Part shown: piece by piece, positions 8,232-16,515 of the stretch
Layout of the letters: each line of letters starts with the position of its first letter
How positions within the stretch are numbered: the first letter of the stretch is position 1
Source of the DNA: JAGWBJ01 sp034423015
Lineage (GTDB): Bacteria > Chloroflexota > Dehalococcoidia > Lucifugimonadales > JAGWBF01
Direction of reading: 5' to 3'
Assembly: GCA_034423015.1 (NCBI GenBank)
Contig: DAOUJG010000061.1
Coordinates: 1 to 64,000 of the forward strand
Length of the DNA: 64,000 nt
The notes under the pieces: model-generated
Seen by the model: only the letters and a program-made list of their open reading frames with translations
What the model was told of the DNA's origin: nothing
Database searches by the model: none
Made by a program: the position numbers and the translations under genes

Positions 8232-9641
8232 GTGGTCGTATCCCCGCGTACTATCATCCGACCGCGTATGGCGATGAGACAGGTCCTTCCAGTCCTGGCC
8301 CTCTTGGGCCTCGTAGCGGCGGCGTTGGCGTCCCCCACCACCGCGGCGGCCGCCGGCGGGGACATACACGTCTTCACCGACGAGGGCAGCGTCCACTTCC
8401 CCGGCGACGTGGTCTTCAACCTGGGAGTCGAGGCCCCGTCGGACATCCAGGAGGTGAAGATATACTTCCGAATCCCGCCCTCCCAGGTCTGGATGTACGC
8501 ATACCCCGACGTGGACCCATCGCCTCGCGTTGAGACCAGCTTCAGGCTGGACCTGCGGGGCGTCGACTACCTGCCCCCGGGCACGGAGATCGAGTACTAC
8601 TACCGGATCCGGGACGCCACCTCGTCGGTGTTCGACACCCAGCGCAACACCCTCTTCTACGTGGACGACCGCTACCGGTGGGACACCACCACCGTGGGCC
8701 CCCTGACCATCCTCACTCACGACGTCTCCGACCGCCAGCTCCGGAGCCTCGCCCAGGCCGTGGAGGGGCCCCTGCGGGAGATCGCCGACCTGCTGCAAGT
8801 GGAGCTGGAGCGCCCCATGCGGGGTGTCCTTTACAACTCCCAGGCCGAGGCGAGGGACGCGTTTCCAGTCCAGAGCCGCACCACCACCGAGAGGGGCGTC
8901 TTTGCTGGCTACGCCTTTCCCGACCGGGGCGTGTTCATCGGGATCGGCCTGCACCCCAGGCTGGTCCTCCACGAGTCCGCCCACATCCTGCTGGAGGCCG
9001 CGGTGGACTCCCCCACCGCCAGGATTCCCGGCTGGCTCAACGAGGGGTTCGCCAGCTACGTCGAGACCCCCTCGGGAGACTTTCGCCGCAGCATGGCGGG
9101 CAACTACGACCCCTCACGGGTCCCCCTCAGGCACATGCAGTCCGTGACCGGGACCCCCTCCGCCATCTCCTACTTCTACCGCAAGTCCGAGAGCGTCGTC
9201 GGATACCTCCTGGAGAGCTACGGCCACTCGACCTTCCGGACCCTTCTGGACCACCTCCACTGGGGACGGTCGATAGACCATGCCCTGGAGACGGCCTACG
9301 GGTTCGACCAGGAGGGGCTGGACCGGAGGTGGGCGTCCGCCCTGACCGGCGAGGACGTCCCCGAGCCCTCCGGGAGCGCCCTGCAGAGAGAGGGGCCTGC
9401 CGAGGAGGCCGAGATGGGCCCCTCGACGGAGCACGAGGGCGAGTCCGGCGGCCAGCCCGATCCGGGACCCCGCAACGGTCTGCCCTTCCAGTTCTTCGAC
9501 AGCCTGGCCATCGGAGTGCTGGCCGTGGCTGTGGTCGGGGTCATGTCCCTCGCTTTCCTGATGCGCCGCCTCCGGGACCGCGGCGACGGTCCCGAGGAAG
9601 GGGACCGGCTCACCGAGGAGGAGTGGCGAGGCAGGCCCTGA
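8232..9641 (+). CDS. membrane-anchored gluzincin metallopeptidase (MA-like)
   Basis: Up to 469 residues. An N-terminal signal peptide (VLPVLALLGLVAAALASPTTAAAA) is followed by a beta-rich region. The peptidase domain has HESAH at 247-251 and the third zinc ligand in WLNEGFASYVE (Glu271), the M1/gluzincin arrangement. One transmembrane helix lies near the C-terminus (about 415-437, AIGVLAVAVVGVMSLAFLM) before an Arg-rich, then acidic tail. It is thus anchored with the catalytic domain outside. Start: the GTG at 8232 fits a leaderless transcript; ATG at 8268 or 8274 would only shorten the n-region. Substrate unknown. Confidence 0.8.
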   Translation: MVVSPRTIIRPRMAMRQVLPVLALLGLVAAALASPTTAAAAGGDIHVFTDEGSVHFPGDVVFNLGVEAPSDIQEVKIYFRIPPSQVWMYAYPDVDPSPRVETSFRLDLRGVDYLPPGTEIEYYYRIRDATSSVFDTQRNTLFYVDDRYRWDTTTVGPLTILTHDVSDRQLRSLAQAVEGPLREIADLLQVELERPMRGVLYNSQAEARDAFPVQSRTTTERGVFAGYAFPDRGVFIGIGLHPRLVLHESAHILLEAAVDSPTARIPGWLNEGFASYVETPSGDFRRSMAGNYDPSRVPLRHMQSVTGTPSAISYFYRKSESVVGYLLESYGHSTFRTLLDHLHWGRSIDHALETAYGFDQEGLDRRWASALTGEDVPEPSGSALQREGPAEEAEMGPSTEHEGESGGQPDPGPRNGLPFQFFDSLAIGVLAVAVVGVMSLAFLMRRLRDRGDGPEEGDRLTEEEWRGRP

Positions 9642-9742
9642 GTAACGCCCCCAAGAAATGGCTTGCCCCAAAGTGGCCAAAAGGGGGGTGGAAACTCCTT
9701 GAATCCCTCCACCGCCCGGGAACAGAATAGGGTCGCAGTCCC

Positions 9743-9775
9743 CGCCCCCGCGGTCTGTCTCTTGTTGCGGGGGCG
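9743..9775. repeat. 9-bp perfect inverted repeat (possible hairpin)
   Basis: CGCCCCCGC and GCGGGGGCG flank a 15-base loop between the gluzincin gene and the next CDS. There is no T-run, so it is not a clear intrinsic terminator. Confidence 0.5.
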
Positions 9776-9807
9776 TCACTGGCCACAACCTGCCGGGAGG
9801 TTTCTTC

Positions 9808-10227
9808 GTGTCCTTTGCAGAGTTCTTACTGGAGGATGGGATAGACCTGGAGCTGGAGCTCAGTCTGGAGGACCTCATCTTCTTCCTCGACCGGTCCGTT
9901 GCCAGTTTCGACTTCGGGGGCCACGGCTACAGGTTGGAACCCGTCAACGGCGTGATCGGCACCAATTGGAACCTGGCCGTCATGCCCGTGGACCCTGCGG
10001 GTGCCAACGGGGCGGACCCCGCCGTGGCCTTCATACAGGTGGGAGAGGGCGAAAACGAGGGCACCGGCCTCAAGGTGCTGTCCAGGGAGATGTGGGAGGA
10101 GATCGAGCCGCCCTCCACCGCCACCGAGGAGGAGACGCGGCTGTTCTCCCACTTCGCCTTCCAGCTCCTCAACGCCCTTTCCGCCGAGGGCCTCATCCGT
10201 CTGCCCGCGCCTCTGCCCATCGAGTGA
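9808..10227 (+). CDS. hypothetical acidic protein
   Basis: 139 residues from a GTG with CCGGGAGG 7 bases upstream. The N-terminus is strikingly acidic and amphipathic (FLLEDGIDLELELSLEDLIFFLDRS), followed by a small mixed segment (RLEPVNGVIGTNWNLAVMPVD) and a helical C-terminus. No signal peptide and no domain that I recognise. It is in the same direction as carB but separated by carB's own promoter. Codon use matches its neighbours, which supports a real gene. Confidence 0.65.
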   Translation: MSFAEFLLEDGIDLELELSLEDLIFFLDRSVASFDFGGHGYRLEPVNGVIGTNWNLAVMPVDPAGANGADPAVAFIQVGEGENEGTGLKVLSREMWEEIEPPSTATEEETRLFSHFAFQLLNALSAEGLIRLPAPLPIE

Positions 10228-10257
10228 CCCCCGGCGCCGCTGGCGTCCATCCGCCCC

Positions 10258-10286
10258 TTGTCGGCCCACACCGCCGGTTGTATGAT
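10258..10286 (+). promoter_or_regulatory. sigma70-type promoter of carB
   Basis: TTGTCG, 17-base spacer, TATGAT, about 47 bases upstream of the carB start. Confidence 0.6.
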
Positions 10287-10333
10287 AGCCCGCGGGCATC
10301 CCACCCGAGGCATCATGCAGAGTAGACCACCCA

Positions 10334-13300
10334 GTGAGTAGACCCGGTAAAGTGCTGGTCATTGGCTCCGGCCCCATTGTCATAGGGCAGGCGGCCGAGT
10401 TCGACTACGCGGGCACCCAGGCGTGCAAGGCCCTCCGGGAGGAGGGCGTGTCCACCGTCCTCGTCAACTCCAACCCCGCCACCATCATGACCGACCGGGG
10501 TGTGGCCGACGCCGTGTACATCGAGCCCCTGACCGTCGATGTCCTGGAGCGAATCGTAGCCCGGGAGCGGCCCGACGGCCTGCTTCCCACCCTGGGGGGG
10601 CAGACCGGGCTCAACCTCGCGGTGGACATGGCCGACGCCGGTCTCCTGGAACGCTACGACCTGCGCCTCCTCGGCACCCCCCTGGAGACCATCCGCAACG
10701 CCGAAGACCGGGGCAGGTTCCAGGACCTGCTGGCCGGCATGGGCGAGCCCCAGCCTCCCAGCGTCACCGTGTCGTCCATGGACGAGGCCCGGCGCGCGGC
10801 GCAGGAGATGGGGCTTCCCCTGGTCGTGCGCCCGGCGTACACCCTGGGTGGGACGGGCGGCGGCCTCGCCCGCACCATGGAGGAGTACCTGGCCATCGTC
10901 AGCGGCGGGCTGGCCGCCAGCCCCATCAGCCAGGTCCTCTTGGAGCGCTCCCTGGTCGGCTGGAAAGAGCTGGAGTACGAGGTTATCCGCGACGGCGCCG
11001 ACAACTGCATCACCGTTTGCAACATGGAGAACCTGGACCCCATGGGCGTCCACACCGGCGACAGCATCGTCGTCGCTCCCAGTCAGACCCTTACCGACCG
11101 CGAGCACCAGATGCTGCGCAGCGCGGGAATCCGGATCATCCGGGCCCTGGGCATCCAGGGGGGCTGCAACATCCAGTTCGCCATCCCTCCCCACCCCACC
11201 GTGGAGGAGTCCCTGGGCGCCAACTGGGAGCCCGAGTCACCCTACTACGTAATCGAGGTGAACCCGCGGGTCAGCCGCTCCTCCGCCCTGGCCAGCAAGG
11301 CCACCGGCTACCCCATCGCCCGCGTCGCCGCCAAGATCGCCGTGGGCAAGCGTCTGGACGAGATACCCAACCCCATAACGGGAAGGACCCTGGCGGCCTT
11401 CGAGCCGGCCCTCGACTACTGCGTGGTGAAGATTCCCCGCTGGCCCTTCGACAAGTTCCCGTCGGGCGACCGGACCATAACCACCCAGATGAAGGCCACG
11501 GGGGAGGTCATGGCCATCGACCGCTCCTTCGAGGCCGCACTGCAGAAGGCGGTGCGATCCCTGGAGATCGGCGGGCGCTCCCTCCTGTGGGAGGACCCGG
11601 CCTGGCGCCGCGAGAGCGACGGCTCCCGCCTCAGGGACCTGAGGCCCACGGACCTGCGGCTGTGGCAGATCGCCCACGCCCTGCGCAGGGGCGTCCCTCC
11701 CGAGGAGGTCTCCCGGCGCAGCCTGGTGGACCCGTGGTTCGTCCACGCTTTGGCCCGCATCGTGAAGATGGAGGCCCGGCTGCTCAGCGAGTCGCTCACC
11801 CCCGGGCTCCTGCGGGCCTCCAAGAGGCTTGGCTTCTCCGACGTGCAGGTGGGAGACCTGGCCGACGTGCTCCCCGAGCGCGTCAGGGAGATGCGCAAGG
11901 CCTGGGACATCCTCCCCGTGTACAAGATGGTGGACACCTGCGCCGCCGAGTTCGAGGCGGCCACCCCCTACTACTACAGCACCTACGAGGAGGAGAACGA
12001 GGCGCCCCCACTGGAGGGCCCCAAGGCCCTGGTGGTGGGCAGCGGTCCCATCCGCATCGGCCAAGGAATCGAGTTCGACTACTGTAGCGTGCACGCCGCC
12101 TGGGCCCTGCGGGAAGAGGGCGTCCGGAGCATCATGGTCAACTCCAACCCCGAGACCGTGTCCACCGATTTCGATACCAGCGACCGCCTGTACTTCGAGC
12201 CCCTGGATGAGGAGAGCCTCCGCGACATCATCGACAGCGAGACCCAGGACCACGAGGCGCCCCCCACGGTGGTCCAGTTCGGCGGGCAGACGGCCATCGA
12301 CCTGTCCCAGAGCCTGTCCCAGGCCGGTCTGCCCCTGCTGGGCTCCCGGGCGGAGGCCATCGACATCGCGTCGGACCGCCACCGGTTCGAGGAGTTCCTG
12401 GCGAGGCAGGGCATACCCCAGCCCCCCGGGGCCACGGTCACGTCGGTCGAGGAGGCCCTGAGGGTAGCCGAGGACATCGGCTACCCCGTGGTCCTGCGGC
12501 CCAGCTATGTGCTCGGCGGGCGGGCCATGGACATCATCCAGAACGCCAGCGAGGTCATCCGGTACCTGACCACCGCCGCCGACGCCGGCCAGGGCAGGCC
12601 CGTGCTCATCGACAAGTACCTGGAGGGCAAGGAGTGCGAGGTGGACGCCGTATGCGACGGCCGGGAAGTGCTGGTGCCCGGGATAATGGAGCACATCGAG
12701 AGGGCCGGGGTCCACAGCGGGGACTCCATCGCCATCTACCCCGGCCTCAACCTCACCGAGGAAGAGGTCGACACCATCGTGGACTACACGACCCGCATCG
12801 GCCTTGCCCTGGGCATCCGGGGGCTGATGAACGTCCAGTTCGTGATCATTGGGGGCCCCACGTACCGCAGTCCCAGGAGCCCCATGGAGCCCGGCGGCGG
12901 CACGTCCGTGTACGTGCTCGAGGTGAACGCCAGGAGCAGCCGGACGGTGCCCTTCATCTCCAAGGTCACCGGCGTGCCGGCGGTCAACCTGGCCACCCGG
13001 GTCATGCTGGGCCGCAGCCTGCGGGACATGGGCTACAAGGGAGGGCTCTGGAAGCGTCAGAAGGTCGTCGGCATCAAGGCGCCCGTCTTCTCCATGTCCA
13101 AGCTGGCGGGGGTCGACTGGTACATGGGGCCCGAGATGAAGTCCACGGGCGAGGTGATGGGGCTCGACACCCACTTTCAGGGGGCGTTGACCAAGGCCCT
13201 GGCGGCCGCCGACCTGAGCCTGAGGCAGGGCAACGCCGTGCTCATAAGCATCGCCGACCAGGACAAGGCGGGGGCGGTGCCCCTGGTGCGGGAGCTGGCC

Positions 13301-13639
13301 CAGGCCGGGTTGGACCTGTACGCCACCGAGGGGACCGCCGCCATGGTCCGCGCCCTCGGCCTGCCCGTGACCATGATCACCAAGAAGCTGGGAGAGGGGC
13401 ACCCCAACGTGGTCGACGTAATCAACGAAGGGCTCGTCGCTGGCGTGGTGAACACCGTGTCCCAGTCCCCCTCCTCCCTGAGGGACGGGTTCCATATCCG
13501 GCGGGCGGCCGTGGAGCGCAAGGTCCCCTGCTTCCTCTCCCTGGACACGGCCAGGGCCGCGGTGGAGAGCCTTCTCATGGCCTCCTCTCCCAGCGGCTAC
13601 AACGTGCTCCCCGCCGACGAGTACCTCCGCATCTCCTGA
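10334..13639 (+). CDS. carB: carbamoyl-phosphate synthase large subunit
   Basis: 1101 residues, slightly longer than the usual ~1070. It makes carbamoyl phosphate for pyrimidine and arginine synthesis from bicarbonate, ammonia and two ATP. Two homologous halves are visible. The first begins VLVIGSGPIVIGQAAEFDYAG, the second ALVVGSGPIRIGQGIEFDYC near residue 565, and each carries an ATP-grasp domain (EVNPRVSRSSALASKATGYP and EVNARSSRTVPFISKVTGVP). The C-terminal MGS-like regulatory domain includes ATEGTAAMVRALG. Start is GTG at 10334. The glutaminase subunit gene carA is not in the window, so ammonia delivery must come from a distant CarA. A ~25-residue insertion near residue 840 (GGPTYRSPRSPMEPGG) is unusual. 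Confidence 0.96.
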   Translation: MSRPGKVLVIGSGPIVIGQAAEFDYAGTQACKALREEGVSTVLVNSNPATIMTDRGVADAVYIEPLTVDVLERIVARERPDGLLPTLGGQTGLNLAVDMADAGLLERYDLRLLGTPLETIRNAEDRGRFQDLLAGMGEPQPPSVTVSSMDEARRAAQEMGLPLVVRPAYTLGGTGGGLARTMEEYLAIVSGGLAASPISQVLLERSLVGWKELEYEVIRDGADNCITVCNMENLDPMGVHTGDSIVVAPSQTLTDREHQMLRSAGIRIIRALGIQGGCNIQFAIPPHPTVEESLGANWEPESPYYVIEVNPRVSRSSALASKATGYPIARVAAKIAVGKRLDEIPNPITGRTLAAFEPALDYCVVKIPRWPFDKFPSGDRTITTQMKATGEVMAIDRSFEAALQKAVRSLEIGGRSLLWEDPAWRRESDGSRLRDLRPTDLRLWQIAHALRRGVPPEEVSRRSLVDPWFVHALARIVKMEARLLSESLTPGLLRASKRLGFSDVQVGDLADVLPERVREMRKAWDILPVYKMVDTCAAEFEAATPYYYSTYEEENEAPPLEGPKALVVGSGPIRIGQGIEFDYCSVHAAWALREEGVRSIMVNSNPETVSTDFDTSDRLYFEPLDEESLRDIIDSETQDHEAPPTVVQFGGQTAIDLSQSLSQAGLPLLGSRAEAIDIASDRHRFEEFLARQGIPQPPGATVTSVEEALRVAEDIGYPVVLRPSYVLGGRAMDIIQNASEVIRYLTTAADAGQGRPVLIDKYLEGKECEVDAVCDGREVLVPGIMEHIERAGVHSGDSIAIYPGLNLTEEEVDTIVDYTTRIGLALGIRGLMNVQFVIIGGPTYRSPRSPMEPGGGTSVYVLEVNARSSRTVPFISKVTGVPAVNLATRVMLGRSLRDMGYKGGLWKRQKVVGIKAPVFSMSKLAGVDWYMGPEMKSTGEVMGLDTHFQGALTKALAAADLSLRQGNAVLISIADQDKAGAVPLVRELAQAGLDLYATEGTAAMVRALGLPVTMITKKLGEGHPNVVDVINEGLVAGVVNTVSQSPSSLRDGFHIRRAAVERKVPCFLSLDTARAAVESLLMASSPSGYNVLPADEYLRIS

Positions 13640-13677
13640 ACCTGCCCGATGGATGGGCTGAGTGCGCCATCGGTCGA

Positions 13678-13706
13678 TTGTGTCCGGCCCGCGGATTTGC
13701 TAAACT
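13678..13706 (+). promoter_or_regulatory. sigma70-type promoter of the NIPSNAP gene
   Basis: TTGTGT, 17-base spacer, TAAACT. The transcript would start near 13713 and carry the tandem repeat in its leader. Confidence 0.6.
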
Positions 13707-13756
13707 GCGACACGGAGCGGGCCGCCGGCCCTGCGGCGTCCATCGCGCCGCCCCGG

Positions 13757-13821
13757 GCTTGCGGCAGTCCCTCGCCCAGTGCTTGGGGCAATCCCTCGCC
13801 CGGTGCTTGAGGCAATCCTTT
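13757..13821. repeat. 24-bp tandem repeat, 2.7 copies
   Basis: Copies begin at 13757, 13781 and 13805, each starting GCTTGNGGCARTCC and the first two continuing CTCGCCCRGT. The third copy is truncated and runs into the ribosome-binding region (GAAGGAAA) of the next gene. It lies wholly in the 5' leader of that gene. Confidence 0.85.
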
Positions 13822-13833
13822 GAAGGAAACGCC

Positions 13834-14448
13834 ATGATATACGAGATGCGCACCTACCACGTCAGACCCGGCTCCCAGGCCAGGGTCATGGAACGGGACG
13901 CCAAGGCCCTGCCCGTGAGGGAGAAGTACTCCAAGCTGGGGGCCTACTGGTACACGGTCCACGGCCCGCTGAACGAGATCATCCACGTGTGGCCCTACGA
14001 GGACCTGGCCGAGCGGGCCCGGGTGCGGGCCCAAGCCAAGGAGGACCCGGATATGCCGCCCCCGGTTGCCGACGCCATCGTGGACATGGAGTCGGCGGTG
14101 GTGACGCCGGCGCCCTTCATGAGACCCCTGGAACACCAGGAGCTGGGCAGCATCTACGAGATGCGCGTGTACACCTTCAGGCCCGGCACCATGCCCGAGG
14201 TCATCAGGAGATGGGCCGAGGCGGTGCCTCACCGGGAGAAGTACTCGCCCCTGGCCGCATGCTGGTACACGGTCCAGGGCGGCCTGAACCTGTTCTACCA
14301 CGTATGGCCGTACAAGAGCCTGGCCCACCGGGAGGAGGTGCGCGCCCAGGCGGTGAAGGACCCCCACTGGCCCCCGGGCTCCAACGAGTTCCTGGTGGCC
14401 ATGGAGAACAAGATACTGGCCCCGGCGCCCTTCTCTCCCATGCGCTGA
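13834..14448 (+). CDS. double-NIPSNAP-domain protein
   Basis: 204 residues made of two tandem NIPSNAP modules of about 100 residues. Each starts with IYEMRxYxxRPG and contains a REKYSxLxAxWYTVxG core and an HVWPYxxLAxRxxVRAQ motif. NIPSNAP domains have a ferredoxin-like dimeric alpha/beta barrel fold; bacterial members are mostly of unknown function and often sit in operons for oxidation or degradation of small molecules. The LLM oxidoreductase follows 32 bases downstream, so the two are probably co-transcribed. No signal peptide. Confidence 0.88.
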   Translation: MIYEMRTYHVRPGSQARVMERDAKALPVREKYSKLGAYWYTVHGPLNEIIHVWPYEDLAERARVRAQAKEDPDMPPPVADAIVDMESAVVTPAPFMRPLEHQELGSIYEMRVYTFRPGTMPEVIRRWAEAVPHREKYSPLAACWYTVQGGLNLFYHVWPYKSLAHREEVRAQAVKDPHWPPGSNEFLVAMENKILAPAPFSPMR

Positions 14449-14480
14449 GCCGGCCGGGCGGCCCCCGAGAGGAGCATCTG

Positions 14481-15329
14481 TTGCGGGTAGGAGTATCCAA
14501 CTTTCCGACGAGCTACTCGGTCGACCCGGCCCTGTTGGCCCGGCGCGCCGAGGAGATGGGGTTCAGCTCCTTCTGGGTGCCCGAGCACCCCATCATACCC
14601 GTCCACACCACGTCTCCCTTCCACGGGTCCCCCGACGGCGTGATCCCCGACTACTACGCTCAGATCGTGGACCCCTTCGTCGCCCTGGCCCGGGCCTCCG
14701 CCACCACGACGACCATCAAGCTGGCCACGGGCATCTGTCTCGTTCCCGAGCGCAACCCAATCCTCCTGGCCAAGGAGGTGGCGACCCTGGACCGCATCTC
14801 CGGGGGTCGCCTCATCTTCGGCATCGGCGCCGGGTGGCTGAAAGAGGAAACGGAGATCATGGGCGGCGACTTCGACCACCGATGGGGACAGACGCGGGAC
14901 GCCGTGCTGGCCATGAAGGAGCTGTGGAGCAAGGACGAAGCCGAGTATCACGGCAGGTTCTACGACTTCCCGCCGGTGCGGTCCTTCCCCAAGCCCCTCC
15001 AGCGGCCCAACCCGCCCATCTACGTCGGCGCTTGGGCCCAGGGCAACGTGTTCAAGCGGGTCGCCCGTTACGGCGACGGCTGGATGCCCAGCAGGAGCAG
15101 CCCCGAGGAGATACGGGCCGGCCGGGAGTCCCTGGTCCGCGCCGTGGAGGAGGCGGGGCGCGACCCGGCCTCGATCCAGGTGCTGGCCTACGGAGTCGCC
15201 GCCGACCGGGAGCTTATCCGGGCCTACGAGGAGGCCGGCACAGACGAGGTCGTGGTCCGGGTCGCGACCGCCGACGAGCAGAAGTCCCTGGCCGAGCTGG
15301 ATGACATCGCCCGCGCCGTCCTGGCCTAG
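14481..15329 (+). CDS. LLM-class (luciferase-like) F420-dependent oxidoreductase
   Basis: 282 residues from a TTG at 14481 with AGAGGAG 6 bases upstream; the frame extends further upstream only through the previous gene's shadow. TIM-barrel luciferase-like features: the start RVGVSNFPT, GFSSFWVPEHP, IKLATGICLVPERNPILLAKEVATLDRISGGRLIFGIGAGWLKEE (core of the family) and PPIYVGAWAQGNVFKRVARYGDGWMPS. Many members use coenzyme F420 rather than FMN. The substrate cannot be told. It follows the NIPSNAP gene closely. Confidence 0.88.
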   Translation: MRVGVSNFPTSYSVDPALLARRAEEMGFSSFWVPEHPIIPVHTTSPFHGSPDGVIPDYYAQIVDPFVALARASATTTTIKLATGICLVPERNPILLAKEVATLDRISGGRLIFGIGAGWLKEETEIMGGDFDHRWGQTRDAVLAMKELWSKDEAEYHGRFYDFPPVRSFPKPLQRPNPPIYVGAWAQGNVFKRVARYGDGWMPSRSSPEEIRAGRESLVRAVEEAGRDPASIQVLAYGVAADRELIRAYEEAGTDEVVVRVATADEQKSLAELDDIARAVLA

Positions 15330-15353
15330 CAGACGCATGCGGGGCGTCGGCGC

Positions 15354-15500
15354 AGGCGAAGCCCCTGGGCCGGGAGACCTGATGGCCCCCCTTGGACACA
15401 GGTCTGCGCGATAGGGGGAGTGCATAGGGGCGAAGCCCCTGTGCCGGGAGTCTGAGGGTGTCCCTCAGCCCCCTCTCCTCCCTCCCCGGTAGGGGGAGGG
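15354..15500. repeat. GCGAAGCCCCTG-type palindromic repeats
   Basis: Two copies of GGCGAAGCCCCTGNGCCGGGAG (15354-15376 and 15428-15450). The second contains a perfect palindromic stem AGGGGC-GAA-GCCCCT. A further stem CCTCCCC-GGTA-GGGGGAGG lies at about 15480-15500. The 216-base gap between genes is otherwise empty. Confidence 0.65.
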
Positions 15501-15545
15501 GTCTGGGCCTGGCATAGGCCCCCAAACTACAGGAGGAGGACATCC

Positions 15546-16460
15546 ATGACAACGACGGTTGGCTCCGGCAAGTACACCTACGAGATGCACGAGGACTGGG
15601 CCAAGGTGCCCGAGGGCTGGAACGTCCCCGCCGCGGCGGTCGCCGGCGACTCCCAGGACCGCGTCTACTGCTTCAACCGGGACCCGGACCACCCGGTGGC
15701 GGTCTTCGACCGCGAGGGCAACTACCTCAGCTCCTGGGGCGGCGGCCTGATCAAGTTCGCCCACGCCATCCTCGTCGACAAGGACGACAACGTCTGGCTC
15801 GTGGACACCCACCACGGCCAGGTGATGAAATTCACCTCCGACGGGAAGCCCCTCCTGACCATCGGGACCAAGGGGTACCGGTCGGACACGGGCGTCGACC
15901 CCTCGGACTACGGCTCCGATGCCTACAAGAGCGTCACCCACGGCGGCGAGCCCTTCAACCTGCCCGCGGGCATAGCCCTGAACGCCTCGGGAGACGTGTT
16001 CATCAGCGACGGCTATGCCAACTGCAGGGTCCACCGGTTCTCCCCCGATGGCGAGCTCATCCGCTCCTGGGGCGAGCCCGGCGGAGGCCCGGGGCAGTTC
16101 CACCTGCCCCACGGCGTCTGGATCGACAGCCGCGGCCGCGTCCTGGTCGCCGACCGGGAGAACGACCGGGTGCAGGCGTTCACCCAGGACGGCGAGTTCA
16201 TCACCCAGTGGGAGACCAAGCTCATAGGCGCGGCCGTGTTCTGGGTGGACGACGAGGACACCGTCTACGTGGCCGAGCACAACGGCGGCTACGTCAGCAT
16301 CCTGGACTTGGATGGACAGCGCCTGGCCCGCTGGGGAGACGAGAGCCACAAGTCGTGCCACGGCATCTGGGTCGACTCCCACAAGGACATCTACGTCGTC
16401 CAGCCGGGAAGCTGGACTCCCCGCAGCCGCCGCGTCGTCAAGTTCGTGAGGAAGGGCTGA
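15546..16460 (+). CDS. NHL-repeat beta-propeller protein
   Basis: 304 residues, cytoplasmic by sequence (no signal peptide), built of repeated NHL-like blades: AVAGDSQDRVYCFNRD, AHAILVDKDDNVWLVDTHHGQVMKF, PAGIALNASGDVFISDGYANCRVHRFSPDGELIRSW, PHGVWIDSRGRVLVADRENDRVQAFTQDGEF, CHGIWVDSHKDIYVV. The pattern resembles the lyase domain of peptidyl-alpha-hydroxyglycine alpha-amidating enzymes and SMP-30-like propellers, but the catalytic role is not clear. AGGAGGAGGA lies just before the ATG. Confidence 0.8.
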   Translation: MTTTVGSGKYTYEMHEDWAKVPEGWNVPAAAVAGDSQDRVYCFNRDPDHPVAVFDREGNYLSSWGGGLIKFAHAILVDKDDNVWLVDTHHGQVMKFTSDGKPLLTIGTKGYRSDTGVDPSDYGSDAYKSVTHGGEPFNLPAGIALNASGDVFISDGYANCRVHRFSPDGELIRSWGEPGGGPGQFHLPHGVWIDSRGRVLVADRENDRVQAFTQDGEFITQWETKLIGAAVFWVDDEDTVYVAEHNGGYVSILDLDGQRLARWGDESHKSCHGIWVDSHKDIYVVQPGSWTPRSRRVVKFVRKG

Positions 16461-16515
16461 GAAGGCGGCGGGTCCGTCCGTGTGCCCGATTCATCTACGT
16501 AATCGGACGTCCAAC

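Noticed and set aside
13989..14480. N-terminal extension of the LLM oxidoreductase to 13989
   Set aside because: Extension is the NIPSNAP gene read in another frame; TTG at 14481 has a ribosome-binding site and matches the family.
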